Notes: generated by a model not told the origin, from the sequence alone. Shown: positions 25,988 to 34,539, counted from the stretch's first letter. The stretch: DNA of 64,000 nt from Comamonas odontotermitis (GCF_020080045.1 NZ_CP083451.1:3335001-3399000); one strand, 5' to 3'. Numbers and translations: made by a program.

Positions 25988-27445
25988 TTATGCAGTCTCG
26001 GAGGCCGATGCGGCACACGCACCTGGCCAGTCCTGCTGTGCGGTCTGCTGCAAGGTCTGCAGTACATCCGCCCCCAGCAGCGCTGCCACGGCCTGCGGGC
26101 AGGAAGGGAACCAGGCATGGAAATAGCTGGCATGAATGCTGCCATGGCAGTACACCGCTTCCCCCTTGCCGCTTTCGGGTTCCTGGCCCGGCCGGCTGCT
26201 GCGAGCAACCAGGCCCGCATCGCTGTCCAGGCGTGAATAGTGGAAGGTGTGGCCACGCAGCACGCCCCAGGGCGTCGCCAGCTGTTGCATGCCCAGACCC
26301 GCCAGGCGCTGCTGCATGCGCGCCTGTGCAGGCAGCAGGCTCCACAGGCTGTGCCAGCGGCCCTCCAGATCGGTCAGTCCTTCGGCCAACGCCACCATGC
26401 CGCCGCATTCGGCCCACACGGGCTTGCCTTGCTCCACATGCGCCTGCAGATCGAGCTGCAACCCTGCATTGGCCTGCAGGGCCTGCAGGTGCAGCTCGGG
26501 GTAGCCACCGGGCAGCCACAAGGCATCGCACACAGGCAGGCGCTCGCCCGCCACGGGCGAAAAGAATGCCAGCTCCGCCCCCATGGCGCGCAGGCATTCC
26601 AGATTGGCCGCATAGATGAAACTGAAGGCCGCATCACGCGCCACGGCAATGCGACGCCCAGTCAGCAGCGCAGGTATCTCGGTCTCATCGTCCTGGGCTG
26701 CAAAATCCACCGACCAGCGCTCCTGCCAGTCCGACCAGGACAGTTGCCCCAGCGGCGTCTGGGCCAGCGCATCGGCTGCTGCATCGAGCCGCTCCAGCGC
26801 ATCGGGCAGTTCCTGGGCTGCCACCAGACCCAGGTGGCGCTCCGGCAGCAGGTTGGCGCGCGGGGCTCCGCCCGCCAACGCCACGTGGGGCATCGCCCCG
26901 AGCCAGAGCGCCGGGTCGCGCAGGCCATCGCGCAGCAGTTCGCCGTGGTAGTTGCTTGCTACACGATTGGCCAGCGCTCCGGCAAGCTTCATGTCAGGAT
27001 CAAAGTGCTGCATGCCATAGGCAATGGCGCCAAAGGTGCCAGCCATGGCCGATGCGTCAATGACGACGACCACCGATACACCAAGGGATTTGGCCAGATC
27101 TGCGGCGCTGCTTTCGCCATCAAACAAGCCCATCACACCTTCGATCAGCAGCACGTCATGGCAAAGGGCGGCCTGGTACAGGCGGGCACGCACATCGTGC
27201 TCGCCGTTCATCCAGCGGTCGAGCGTGTGCACATCACCGCCACTGGCGAGCCGGTGCCATTGCGGATCGAGAAAATCCGGCCCGCACTTGAACACCTGCA
27301 CGCGCCGCCCGGCGCGCGCGTGCAGGCGCGCCAGCGCCGCCGTCACCGTCGTCTTGCCCTGCCCGGACGCGGGCGCCGCCACCAGCAGCGCCACGCACCG
27401 GGAGGTCTTCTGGCCATCGCTTCCACTCACCGCTGCATCCATCAC
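25988..27445 (-). CDS. cobB: cobyrinic acid a,c-diamide synthase
   Basis: CobB/CbiA amidates the a and c side chains of (hydrogeno)cobyrinate with glutamine. The 485-residue protein has the N-terminal P-loop VAAPASGQGKTTVT, the KCGPDFLDPQWH motif, LIEGVMGLFDG and a C-terminal glutamine amidotransferase domain with Cys in VWAECGGMVALAEG. The presence of CobB with CobQ implies that the cell can process early cobyrinate intermediates, though no corrin-ring methylase is in this window. The gene follows btuB by 37 bases. Confidence 0.95.
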   Translation of the reverse strand: MMDAAVSGSDGQKTSRCVALLVAAPASGQGKTTVTAALARLHARAGRRVQVFKCGPDFLDPQWHRLASGGDVHTLDRWMNGEHDVRARLYQAALCHDVLLIEGVMGLFDGESSAADLAKSLGVSVVVVIDASAMAGTFGAIAYGMQHFDPDMKLAGALANRVASNYHGELLRDGLRDPALWLGAMPHVALAGGAPRANLLPERHLGLVAAQELPDALERLDAAADALAQTPLGQLSWSDWQERWSVDFAAQDDETEIPALLTGRRIAVARDAAFSFIYAANLECLRAMGAELAFFSPVAGERLPVCDALWLPGGYPELHLQALQANAGLQLDLQAHVEQGKPVWAECGGMVALAEGLTDLEGRWHSLWSLLPAQARMQQRLAGLGMQQLATPWGVLRGHTFHYSRLDSDAGLVARSSRPGQEPESGKGEAVYCHGSIHASYFHAWFPSCPQAVAALLGADVLQTLQQTAQQDWPGACAASASETA

Positions 27446-27482
27446 CCTGTTATCTCCCGACTTCCTGATTTCCTGGATGCTC

Positions 27483-29381
27483 TTATTGGGGCATCCACTT
27501 GATGCCGATGTACGCGCTGCGCCCTTCCGAAGCGTAGGTGCGTGCGGTTTCGTACTTCTTGTCCGCCAGGTTGTTGATGCGGGCGATCAGGCTGAAATCC
27601 TTGGCAATCTGCGTGCTGGCCGACAAGTTGAACAAGGTGTAGCCGCCCAGCACATTGGTGTTGGCCGCGTTGTCATAGCGCTTGGCAGTGGCCTGCATTT
27701 CGGCGCCCAGGGTCCAGCCGGCCACGCGCGTGTCACCACCCAGCGTGGCATAGCGCTTGGCGCGGCGCGCCAGCAATTTGTCCGTGGTCTGGTCGCGCGG
27801 GTTCTGGAAATCCACCGAGCCATGCAGGTTGAACTGGCCCAGCTTGGTGGTGCCGGCCAGGGTGATGCCTTCGAGACGTGCCTTGCCGACGTTCGCGTAG
27901 CAGCCACCGAAAGCACCATCCTTGCCAACGCAAGTACCCGTACCGCCCACCCAGTTGATCAGGTTGGTGACGTTGTTGCGGTACACGGTGGCAGAGAAGC
28001 TGTCTGCGCCCTGTGCCCAGCGCAGGCCCAATTCGGCATTCTTGCTTTTCTCCGGAGCCAGCGATGCGTCGCCGTACTCGCTGAACCGCTGGTACAGCGT
28101 GGGCGCGCGGAAGGCGGTCCCCACGGTTGCGGTGGCGCGCCAGTTGGGTGCAAATTCGTAGCCATAGGCTGCGCTGCCCGTGGTCTTGCCGCCGAATTCA
28201 CTGTCGTCGTCGCGGCGCAGGTTCAACTGCACGGTGTGTGCACCGCTGTGCATGCCGTAGCCCAGCGCCAACGCATTCTGGCTGCGGTCGCGGTCGATGC
28301 CGCCGTTCACCAGCGAATCCTCACGGCGCTCCAGCGCGGCCGTCATGGTGTGAATGCCGTAACGCCACTCGTTCTGGAACAGGTAGTTGTGCAGGCGGGT
28401 ATCGGTCTGGTAGGGCGATGGCCGGGTTTCGTAGTAATCGCGCGATTGGGTGAGTTGCAGCTTGGTGCTGTAGTGGTCGGTCCACTTGGCCTGCCAGTTC
28501 AGGCCCAACGCATACATCTTGTTGATGCTGCGGTCATCTTCCTTGGGGGAGACGTCGTAGCCCGAATTCATGTTGCTGGCCATCATGGTGGCTTCCAGCC
28601 GGTGCTGCTGGTTGAGCTGGTAGCCCAGGCGCGCATTGACCGCGTTGTTGCGGTAGCCGTCCTTGTCGGGGTTGGCGGTAGGGGTGGTGCGCGCGTTGAA
28701 GCCATCCGATTGTGCGCGGTTGAGGCCAATCGAGTAATCCCACGCCCCTTCGCCACCAGAGATGCCGGCTTCGGCCGTATAGGTGCCACGGTTGCCAACG
28801 CCAAAGCCCACATAGGGCTTGGGCGCGCCTTCGCCCTTCTTGGTGAAGATCTGCACCACGCCACCCATGGCATCCGACCCATACACGGCCGCTGCCGGGC
28901 CGCGCAGCACTTCAACGCGGTCGATGAGCGCCAGCGGAAGGTTTTGCCACGAGGCACCGCCGGTGGACTGCGAATCGACACGCACGCCATCCACATACAC
29001 GGCGGTAAAGCGCGTCTCGGCACCTCGAATGAACAAGCTGGTACTGGTGCCCGGGCCGCCATTGCGGGTCATCTGGATACCCGGCACGCGTGCCAGCACA
29101 TCGGCCACACCGCCTGGCCCCTGACGCTCGATGGTCTTGCTGTCGATGATGGACATATCGGCCGTCAGATCGGACAGCGGTTGCTCGATGCGGTTGGCGG
29201 TGACTACCATCGCCTCCAGGGTTTTACCCTCTGTTTCATTCGTAGTCTGGGCCTGTGCCGACAGGCTGGCAGCCATCAGGGCCGCCGTCAGAGCAATACA
29301 GGTGTGTGGCGAGCGCAACGAAGAAAAAACGATAGCAGAATCGGGCGCGCACAGGCGCACCACTGGCGAATGGGAATGCAT
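27483..29381 (-). CDS. btuB: TonB-dependent outer-membrane cobalamin receptor
   Basis: The 632-residue outer-membrane receptor has a signal sequence ending at AQA near residue 44, and a TonB-box-like segment LEAMVVTAN. A plug domain follows (DVLARVPGIQMTRNGGPG, LFIRGAETRFTAVYVDGVRV, VEVLRGPAAAVYGSDAMGGVVQIFTK), then a 22-strand-type barrel. It is first in the operon, behind a cobalamin riboswitch, which identifies the ligand. The start is uncertain. ATG 29381 gives an unusually long N terminus, and a TTG at 29318 would give an ideal signal peptide (LRSPHTCIALTAAL), but neither has a clear ribosome site. Confidence 0.92.
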   Translation of the reverse strand: MHSHSPVVRLCAPDSAIVFSSLRSPHTCIALTAALMAASLSAQAQTTNETEGKTLEAMVVTANRIEQPLSDLTADMSIIDSKTIERQGPGGVADVLARVPGIQMTRNGGPGTSTSLFIRGAETRFTAVYVDGVRVDSQSTGGASWQNLPLALIDRVEVLRGPAAAVYGSDAMGGVVQIFTKKGEGAPKPYVGFGVGNRGTYTAEAGISGGEGAWDYSIGLNRAQSDGFNARTTPTANPDKDGYRNNAVNARLGYQLNQQHRLEATMMASNMNSGYDVSPKEDDRSINKMYALGLNWQAKWTDHYSTKLQLTQSRDYYETRPSPYQTDTRLHNYLFQNEWRYGIHTMTAALERREDSLVNGGIDRDRSQNALALGYGMHSGAHTVQLNLRRDDDSEFGGKTTGSAAYGYEFAPNWRATATVGTAFRAPTLYQRFSEYGDASLAPEKSKNAELGLRWAQGADSFSATVYRNNVTNLINWVGGTGTCVGKDGAFGGCYANVGKARLEGITLAGTTKLGQFNLHGSVDFQNPRDQTTDKLLARRAKRYATLGGDTRVAGWTLGAEMQATAKRYDNAANTNVLGGYTLFNLSASTQIAKDFSLIARINNLADKKYETARTYASEGRSAYIGIKWMPQ

Positions 29382-29474
29382 CTACATCTCAAGCGATGAA
29401 GTACCCCGCGCCAGCCTCCCCGCCGGCAAATGGGGAAAAACAGAAGCGGCGCGCTATGCAGCGCACCGCCATCC

Positions 29475-29690
29475 ACAGTGTTGGCCGGTATCCGGGCTGA
29501 CGATGACACAGCGCGCGCCTTCCCAGAGACTTGTTCAAGGTATCCAGTGGCTTAGAGTGCGGGCTGCGGAGGGCAAAATACCGTCCATCGCTTACCGTTG
29601 CGGGGGCAGCGCAGGTTGAGCATGGCTTGTAGGGCACAAGCGCACTCCCCTGCTTCCCGTTGAACTGCCAGAATGTGAACCACCATGGCG
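29475..29690 (-). promoter_or_regulatory. cobalamin riboswitch (adenosylcobalamin aptamer)
   Basis: On the minus strand upstream of btuB the conserved core elements occur in order. GCTGCCCCCGCAACGGTAA lies at about 29591-29609, the B12 box AGCCACTGG at about 29545-29553, a GGGAAGG segment at about 29517-29523, and the closing CCCGGATACCGGCC at about 29483-29496. Upstream, ACGGGAAGC at about 29652-29660 provides the 5' part. Order and spacing match class I cobalamin riboswitches. It should repress btuB and the downstream cobalamin operon when adenosylcobalamin is plentiful. The expression platform is not resolved. Confidence 0.95.
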
Positions 29691-29750
29691 AGCACCAACG
29701 GGTACAATTTTATCGTCTTTACTGTTGCGCTTTAATAAAACTGTCTCTCT

Positions 29751-29969
29751 ATGGTCACTACGCCTTCTTTGGACCTGATGCTTGAGCGGGTGGAAACTTT
29801 GCTGACCCGCTACGAACAACTGCAGCGCGCGCATGCCACTCTGCAGGAACAGGTGGATACCCTCACCCATGAACGCGACTCCCTACAATCGCGCCTGACG
29901 GCCGCCCGCTCGCGCGTTGACGCGCTGATCGAACGCCTGCCCAAGACTTTTGACCAGGACGAATCATGA
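29751..29969 (+). CDS. small coiled-coil protein, ZapB-like (TIGR02449 type)
   Basis: The 72-residue protein is almost entirely heptad coiled coil (LMLERVETLLTRYEQLQ, then QEQVDTLTHERDSLQSRL), ending in an acidic tail. It overlaps zapA by 4 bases (ATGA). Such short coiled-coil genes before zapA are common in beta- and gammaproteobacteria. A cell-division role with ZapA is likely from context but is not shown by the sequence alone. Confidence 0.75.
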   Translation: MVTTPSLDLMLERVETLLTRYEQLQRAHATLQEQVDTLTHERDSLQSRLTAARSRVDALIERLPKTFDQDES

Positions 29970-30355
29970 AGCAGCTTGAAGTTCACATCATGCAGCAAAG
30001 CTATATGCTGGGCTGTCCCGAAGGCCAGGAAGAGCGACTGATGGCCGCCGTCAAGCAGGTGGATGAAGCCATGTGCGGCATCCGCGACGCCGGCAAGATT
30101 CGTGGGCGCGAGCGCATCGCCGTGCTGGCTGCCCTCAACATGGCCTTTGATCTGCTCGATCTGAAAACCCAGAACACCGAGCTGAACCAGGAAGCCGAAC
30201 AGGCCCGTACCCAGGCGGCCCAGGTTGAGCAGGCCGAACCCGCTACCGCCCAGGCTTCGCTCGACTGGGAGGAGCCCCGCCTGCAATCCATCATGCAGCG
30301 CCTCGATGCCGCCACTGGACAACCAGCCGCAGGCAATGCGGCGCAGACGGTGTAG
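29966..30355 (+). CDS. zapA: cell division protein ZapA
   Basis: ZapA cross-links FtsZ filaments at the division ring. The 129-residue protein has the N-terminal ZapA domain (KQLEVHIMQQSYMLGCPEGQEERLMAAVKQVDEAM, then RIAVLAALNMAFDLL) and a longer Gln/Ala-rich C-terminal coiled tail. Its start overlaps the upstream coiled-coil gene. The 6S RNA gene follows about 190 bases downstream, the classical zapA-ssrS linkage. Confidence 0.92.
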   Translation: MKQLEVHIMQQSYMLGCPEGQEERLMAAVKQVDEAMCGIRDAGKIRGRERIAVLAALNMAFDLLDLKTQNTELNQEAEQARTQAAQVEQAEPATAQASLDWEEPRLQSIMQRLDAATGQPAAGNAAQTV

Positions 30356-30474
30356 GTTTTCGCAAAACACCTCCATCGGTTCGCACACAACACCAGATCG
30401 CGGCCGCATGCAAGCATTTGCTGAAAAATCGGCATTGAGCCCATATTCAGCAATCAGTGGTCGCTATTGTTTTT

Positions 30475-30506
30475 GCCCAGCCTCTGGGCATTGAATTGGT
30501 TTTTTA
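30475..30506 (+). terminator. possible terminator after zapA
   Basis: GCCCAG-cct-CTGGGC (30475-30489) is followed by ATTGAATTGG and a run of six T. The T run is displaced by about ten bases, so the element is plausible but weak. It lies just upstream of the 6S RNA promoter. Confidence 0.5.
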
Positions 30507-30530
30507 CGGCCATCCACCCCTGGCTGCCGG

Positions 30531-30536
30531 TACAAT
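30531..30536 (+). promoter_or_regulatory. -10 element of the 6S RNA promoter
   Basis: TACAAT lies 7 bases before the predicted 5' end of 6S RNA at 30543. No strong -35 hexamer is found at the standard distance; T-rich DNA lies further upstream. Confidence 0.55.
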
Positions 30537-30542
30537 GGAGTC

Positions 30543-30722
30543 GTTCGCAGCCCTGCCAGACTTTATAGTTCCTTGAACCAATGCTCTACGAGCACGGGCT
30601 TGGTACATCACCTATTGAGCGTGATCGTCTCGCGTCAGATGAACCCAACGATAGGTTGCCCTTGCCCACCTGAACCCCCGGTTCAGGATGACGGTCTGGT
30701 GGATCCGCTGCGAACACCTGTT
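30543..30722 (+). ncRNA. ssrS: 6S RNA
   Basis: 6S RNA mimics an open promoter and binds sigma70-RNA polymerase in stationary phase. The closing stem is visible as GTTCGCAG (30543-30550) with CTGCGAAC (30708-30715), extended inward by CCAGAC (30556-30561) with GTCTGG (30694-30699). The 3' half holds the characteristic hairpin CCTGAAC-ccccg-GTTCAGG (30669-30687), and the 5' half contains GTTCCTTGAACC. The length of about 180 nt and the position directly downstream of zapA match the family. The exact ends are predicted, not measured. Confidence 0.88.
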
Positions 30723-30730
30723 TTCGGCCT

Positions 30731-30825
30731 GGCTGGCCTGATCCGAAGCAATGAGGCCAGCCACTTTCAACTTCTCCTCTCCGCCGCGGCGGGGTTTCAG
30801 GCCACCTGGTTCAGGTGGCCTTTTT
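30731..30825 (+). terminator. structured tail and terminator downstream of 6S RNA
   Basis: A 9-bp perfect stem, GGCTGGCCT (30731-30739) with AGGCCAGCC (30754-30762), is followed by a pyrimidine-rich stretch. A strong Rho-independent terminator then follows: GGCCACCT-ggttc-AGGTGGCC (30800-30820) and TTTTT. The first hairpin may be the end of the 6S precursor or a separate small RNA element. Confidence 0.75.
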
Positions 30826-30865
30826 ACTGGGCGTACCACAACCGTCCAGGTGGATACTGGTGCCC

Positions 30866-31681
30866 ATGACTGATCCCATCGTTCTGCTTCCGCTCTCGTG
30901 CGTGGGCTTGATCACCGGCTTTCTGGCGGGCCTGCTTGGCATCGGCGGGGGCATGGTGCTGGTGCCTTTCATGACCTACATCCTGGGCACCCAGGCCGTT
31001 GCCCCGGAACTGGCCATCAAGATGGCGATTGCCACGTCGATGGCAACCATCATGTTCACCTCCATCTCCAGCGTGCGCGCCCACCACCAGCGCGGCGCCG
31101 TGCGCTGGGACATCGCCCGGCGCCTTGCGCCCGGCATCGTGCTGGGCGGACTGGTCGCGAGCCTGGGCATCTTTTCGCTGCTCAAAGGCCAGTATCTGGG
31201 CCTGTTCTTCGGGCTGTTTGTCGGCTACTCGGCACTGCGCATGTTTCGCAAATCCCAAACCGCAGCCACGCGCACCATGCCGGGCACAGGTGGCCAACTG
31301 GCAGCCGGCGGCGTGATCGGTTGCCTCTCGGGGCTGGTTGGTGCAGGCGGGGCCTTCATCAGCGTGCCGTTCATGACCTGGTGCAATGTGCCCATCCACA
31401 ACGCAGTGGCCACCAGCGCAGCGCTGGGCTTCCCGATCGCCGTGACCAATGTGCTGGGCTTCATGGTGGCGGGGCTGCATGTACAAGGCCTGCCGCCCCA
31501 CTCGCTGGGTTATATCTGGCTGCCCGGCCTGCTTGCGGTATCCATATGCAGCGTGCTGACCGCGCCACTGGGCGCCAGGGCAGCGCACCGGCTGCCAGTG
31601 GCCCAGCTCAAGAAGATATTTGGCGGCATTCTGCTGTGCCTGGCGGTCTACATGCTCTACAAGAGCCTGAGGGCCTGGTAA
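30866..31681 (+). CDS. TauE/SafE family sulfite or anion exporter
   Basis: The 271-residue inner-membrane protein has about eight hydrophobic segments and two internally related halves. The first half has GLITGFLAGLLGIGGGMVLVPF, and the second has GGVIGCLSGLVGAGGAFISVPF. That duplicated glycine-rich motif defines TauE/SafE exporters, which move sulfite, sulfoacetate or other organic anions. No neighbouring sulfonate gene fixes the substrate. ATG 30866 lies just after the 6S terminator. Confidence 0.85.
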   Translation: MTDPIVLLPLSCVGLITGFLAGLLGIGGGMVLVPFMTYILGTQAVAPELAIKMAIATSMATIMFTSISSVRAHHQRGAVRWDIARRLAPGIVLGGLVASLGIFSLLKGQYLGLFFGLFVGYSALRMFRKSQTAATRTMPGTGGQLAAGGVIGCLSGLVGAGGAFISVPFMTWCNVPIHNAVATSAALGFPIAVTNVLGFMVAGLHVQGLPPHSLGYIWLPGLLAVSICSVLTAPLGARAAHRLPVAQLKKIFGGILLCLAVYMLYKSLRAW

Positions 31682-31704
31682 CGCGTTGAGCCTCAGGCAG
31701 GCTC

Positions 31705-33087
31705 CTAGATGATTTTCGAGAACCGGGCCCGCGTGCGATCCGCCTGCAGGTGCTTGTCAAACACCATGGCCACGCCACGCACAAAGTACCAGCCCAGCTC
31801 GGTCACGGACACGGCATCGCCAGTGATCTGAACCAGCCCCTGCTCCTGCATGCTGCGCAGTTGCTCCAGCTCGGCGGCAAAGTACTGGCGAAAATCGATC
31901 AGCCAGGCCTGCTCCACCGATTCGATCACCAGGCTGCCCTGGCACATCAGGCCCATGATCACAGAGCGGCGCAGCATGTCATCGCGCGAGAGTGCCAGGC
32001 CTCGCACCACAGGAATCTGCCCCTGGTCGATCAGGTCGTAGTACTCCTCCAGCGTCTTGGCATTCTGGCTGTAGGTAGCGCCGATCTTGCCAATGGCCGA
32101 GACACCCAGCGCCAGCAGATCGCAATCGGGCTGCGTGCTGTAGCCTTGAAAATTGCGGTGCAGGCGCCCTTGGCGCTTGGCCACGGCCAGTGCATCATCA
32201 GGCAGCGCGAAGTGGTCCATACCTACATAGACGTATCCGCCCGCCTGCAGGGCTTCCAGCGCCTGGGCCAGCATGGTCAGCTTGTCAACGGGCTTGGGAA
32301 GATCCTGCACGACAATGCGGCGTTGGGGCTTGAAACGTTCAGGCAGATGCGCATAGGCATACAGCGCAATACGATCGGGCCGCAGTTGGCTCACCAGTTC
32401 CATCGTGCGTGCAAAACTGACCGGCGTCTGGTGAGGCAGGCCGTAGATCAGGTCAATATTGATGGATTCAAAGCCAATCAACCGCGCCTGGGCCATCAGG
32501 GAAAAAACCTGCTCCGAGGGCTGCTCGCGGTGCACTGCCTTTTGCACTTGCGGGTCAAAATCCTGCACGCCGAAACTCAGGCGATTGAAGCCCAGTCGAA
32601 ACAGGTGTGCGAGGCGCTCCCCGCTCACGGTCCGTGGATCGACCTCGATCGAGTATTCACCCCCCGGCTGCAGCTGGAACCGGCTTTTGAACATGTCCAT
32701 CAGGCGTGAGAGCCCATCGTCGGAGAGGAAGGTGGGCGATCCGCCGCCGAGGTGCAGCTGGCTCACGGTCTGGCGGGCCGGGCAGTGGGCCAGTTGCAGA
32801 TCCAGTTCACGCTCCAGATAATCCAGGTATTCGTCGGCGCGTTCGGGATGCTTGGTGATGATCTTGTTGCAGGCGCAGTAGTAGCACAGTGATTCGCAGA
32901 ACGGAATGTGCACATACAGCGACAAGGGTGCCAGGCGGGTACCCAGCCCCGTTCGCCGCTGCTCCAGCGCCTGCTTGTAGCCATTCGCACCAAAGGCTTC
33001 AACAAATCGGTCTGCGGTAGGATACGAAGTGTAACGGGGGCCGGGTACATCAAACCGGCGCAACAAATCGGGGGTCAGGGAAATCAT
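31705..33087 (-). CDS. hemN: oxygen-independent coproporphyrinogen III oxidase
   Basis: This radical SAM enzyme decarboxylates coproporphyrinogen III to protoporphyrinogen IX without oxygen. The 460-residue protein has the HemN signature YVHIPFCESLCYYCACN, in which CX3CX2C binds the 4Fe-4S cluster and the following Cys is HemN-specific. GGGSPTFL and RLSFGVQDFD also match, as does the C-terminal HemN domain. ATG 33087 gives the typical N terminus (RRFDVPGPRYTSYPTADRF). It is divergent from fnr, with an FNR box in between, so it is expected to be induced at low oxygen. Confidence 0.96.
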   Translation of the reverse strand: MISLTPDLLRRFDVPGPRYTSYPTADRFVEAFGANGYKQALEQRRTGLGTRLAPLSLYVHIPFCESLCYYCACNKIITKHPERADEYLDYLERELDLQLAHCPARQTVSQLHLGGGSPTFLSDDGLSRLMDMFKSRFQLQPGGEYSIEVDPRTVSGERLAHLFRLGFNRLSFGVQDFDPQVQKAVHREQPSEQVFSLMAQARLIGFESINIDLIYGLPHQTPVSFARTMELVSQLRPDRIALYAYAHLPERFKPQRRIVVQDLPKPVDKLTMLAQALEALQAGGYVYVGMDHFALPDDALAVAKRQGRLHRNFQGYSTQPDCDLLALGVSAIGKIGATYSQNAKTLEEYYDLIDQGQIPVVRGLALSRDDMLRRSVIMGLMCQGSLVIESVEQAWLIDFRQYFAAELEQLRSMQEQGLVQITGDAVSVTELGWYFVRGVAMVFDKHLQADRTRARFSKII

Positions 33088-33140
33088 GGTCTCAATTCCG
33101 TACGGATGCCCCAATGTGCCGCAACCGGCCGGCCACGTCC

Positions 33141-33154
33141 TTGACTTACATCAA
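33141..33154. promoter_or_regulatory. FNR box between hemN and fnr
   Basis: TTGAC-TTAC-ATCAA matches the FNR consensus TTGAT-N4-ATCAA with one T-to-C change. It lies 54 bases upstream of the hemN start and 86 bases upstream of the fnr start, a suitable place to activate hemN and autoregulate fnr. Confidence 0.8.
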
Positions 33155-33239
33155 GAGTATTTTTTTGTCTGCGTAGACAATGGAAGCATTCAAGGAACCT
33201 CCGCCCCCGCGCGATCTTTTTGTGAACGGATATTGACTC

Positions 33240-33962
33240 ATGACAGCCAACACAATCAAAGTGGTCTGCTCCAACTGCAACCTGCGAGAGCTGTGCATGC
33301 CCGTGGGTCTGTCGCCCGACCAGATGGATCGCATCGATGAGATCGTGGCCACGCGCCGCAGAATCAAGCGCGGGGGAGCGCTGTTTCGCAACGGCGAGGC
33401 GTTCACATCGCTGTACGCGATTCGCACCGGTTTTTTCAAGACCAGCGTGGCCACCGAAGATGGACGCGATCAGGTCACCGGTTTTCAGATGGCAGGCGAA
33501 ATCATTGGCCTGGACGGCATCGTCAACGACCAGCATTCCTGTGATGCCATTGCGCTGGAAGATGCGGAAGTCTGCGTGATGCCCTATTCCAAGCTGGAAG
33601 AGCTGTCGCGCGAAGTGAATGCCTTGCAGCACCACGTTCACAAGGTGATGAGCCGCGAAATCGTGCGCGAGCACGGTGTGATGCTGCTGCTGGGCAGCAT
33701 GCGCGCCGAGGAACGCCTGGCCGCATTCGTGCTCAATCTGGTGCAGCGCCTGCACGCGCGGGGCTTCTCGCAGTCCGAGCTGATACTGCGCATGACGCGG
33801 GAAGAAATCGGCAGCTATCTGGGCCTGAAGCTGGAGACCGTGAGCCGCACCTTCTCCAAGTTCGCGGAAGACGGCATCATCGAAGTCAAGCAGCGCCATG
33901 TACGCATCCTGGATACCGACAAGCTGCAGGCCCTGATTAACAGCCAGCAATGCACGGTCTGA
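33240..33962 (+). CDS. fnr: FNR/Anr-type oxygen-sensing transcription factor
   Basis: This 240-residue CRP-family regulator has an oxygen-labile 4Fe-4S cluster. The ligands are C10, C13 and C19 (CSNCNLRELC) plus C101 (DQHSCDAI). A cyclic-nucleotide-binding-like domain is followed by the dimerisation helix and a C-terminal helix-turn-helix with MTREEIGSYLGLKLETVSRTFSKF; the recognition helix carries the E-x-x-S-R that contacts TTGAT half sites. It is divergent from hemN and followed by a universal stress protein gene, a frequent microaerobic arrangement. Confidence 0.95.
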   Translation: MTANTIKVVCSNCNLRELCMPVGLSPDQMDRIDEIVATRRRIKRGGALFRNGEAFTSLYAIRTGFFKTSVATEDGRDQVTGFQMAGEIIGLDGIVNDQHSCDAIALEDAEVCVMPYSKLEELSREVNALQHHVHKVMSREIVREHGVMLLLGSMRAEERLAAFVLNLVQRLHARGFSQSELILRMTREEIGSYLGLKLETVSRTFSKFAEDGIIEVKQRHVRILDTDKLQALINSQQCTV

Positions 33963-34095
33963 GCGGGCCTGCCGTGCTCCCGGCAAACATATGCTGCCAT
34001 TGTCTGCTCTGACACAGCGCAAGGCAGCCTTTGCGCCAATGGGTTAAGGTACAAACATGCAGCCGCCCCGGCTGCACCCTCGAAAGGAGCTGAAG

Positions 34096-34539
34096 ATGTA
34101 CAACCATATCCTGCTCGCCACCGATGGATCCGAGCTGTCCGAAAAAGCAGTGCAGCATGCGCTTGCTCTGGCCAAGCTGGGACAGACCCAGATCACTGTG
34201 GTCAATATCTCGCCCAACTACCCCCGCAGTTACTTTGAAGGCAGCGCGGTCATCGACCTCAAGGAGGTGGAACGTATCCAGCAAGGCTGGCTGGACGCTG
34301 CCCAGGTCGTGGTCGACAAGGTCGTTGCCCAGGGAACTGCAGTGGGCGTGCCGGTAAAGGGCATTGTTCTGCAATCCGATCTGGTGGCCGAATCGCTGCT
34401 CAAGACCGCGGAAAAGGAACACTGTGACCTGATCGTCATGGCCTCGCATGGCTATCGCGGCATCAAGCGCCTGCTGCTGGGCAGCGAGACCCAGCATGTG
34501 TTGACGCATGCCACGATTCCGGTGCTGGTACTGCGGTGA
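34096..34539 (+). CDS. universal stress protein UspA family
   Basis: This 147-residue single-domain USP starts MYNHILLATDGSELSEKAVQ. The ATP-binding glycine-rich motif is MASHGYRGIKRLLLGSETQHVL, fitting the consensus G-x2-G-x9-G-S/T. Ribosome site GAAAGGAG lies just before ATG 34096. Its place after fnr suggests expression under low oxygen; I found only a poor match to an FNR box in front of it. Confidence 0.9.
   Translation: MYNHILLATDGSELSEKAVQHALALAKLGQTQITVVNISPNYPRSYFEGSAVIDLKEVERIQQGWLDAAQVVVDKVVAQGTAVGVPVKGIVLQSDLVAESLLKTAEKEHCDLIVMASHGYRGIKRLLLGSETQHVLTHATIPVLVLR

Noticed and set aside
30573..30869. 98-codon frame across the 6S RNA region
   Set aside because: It overlaps the structured 6S RNA and its terminator and has no ribosome site or family features.
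33963..34095. FNR box upstream of the universal stress protein gene
   Set aside because: The best match, CTGAC-ACAG-CGCAA, fits only seven of ten positions and is not convincing.
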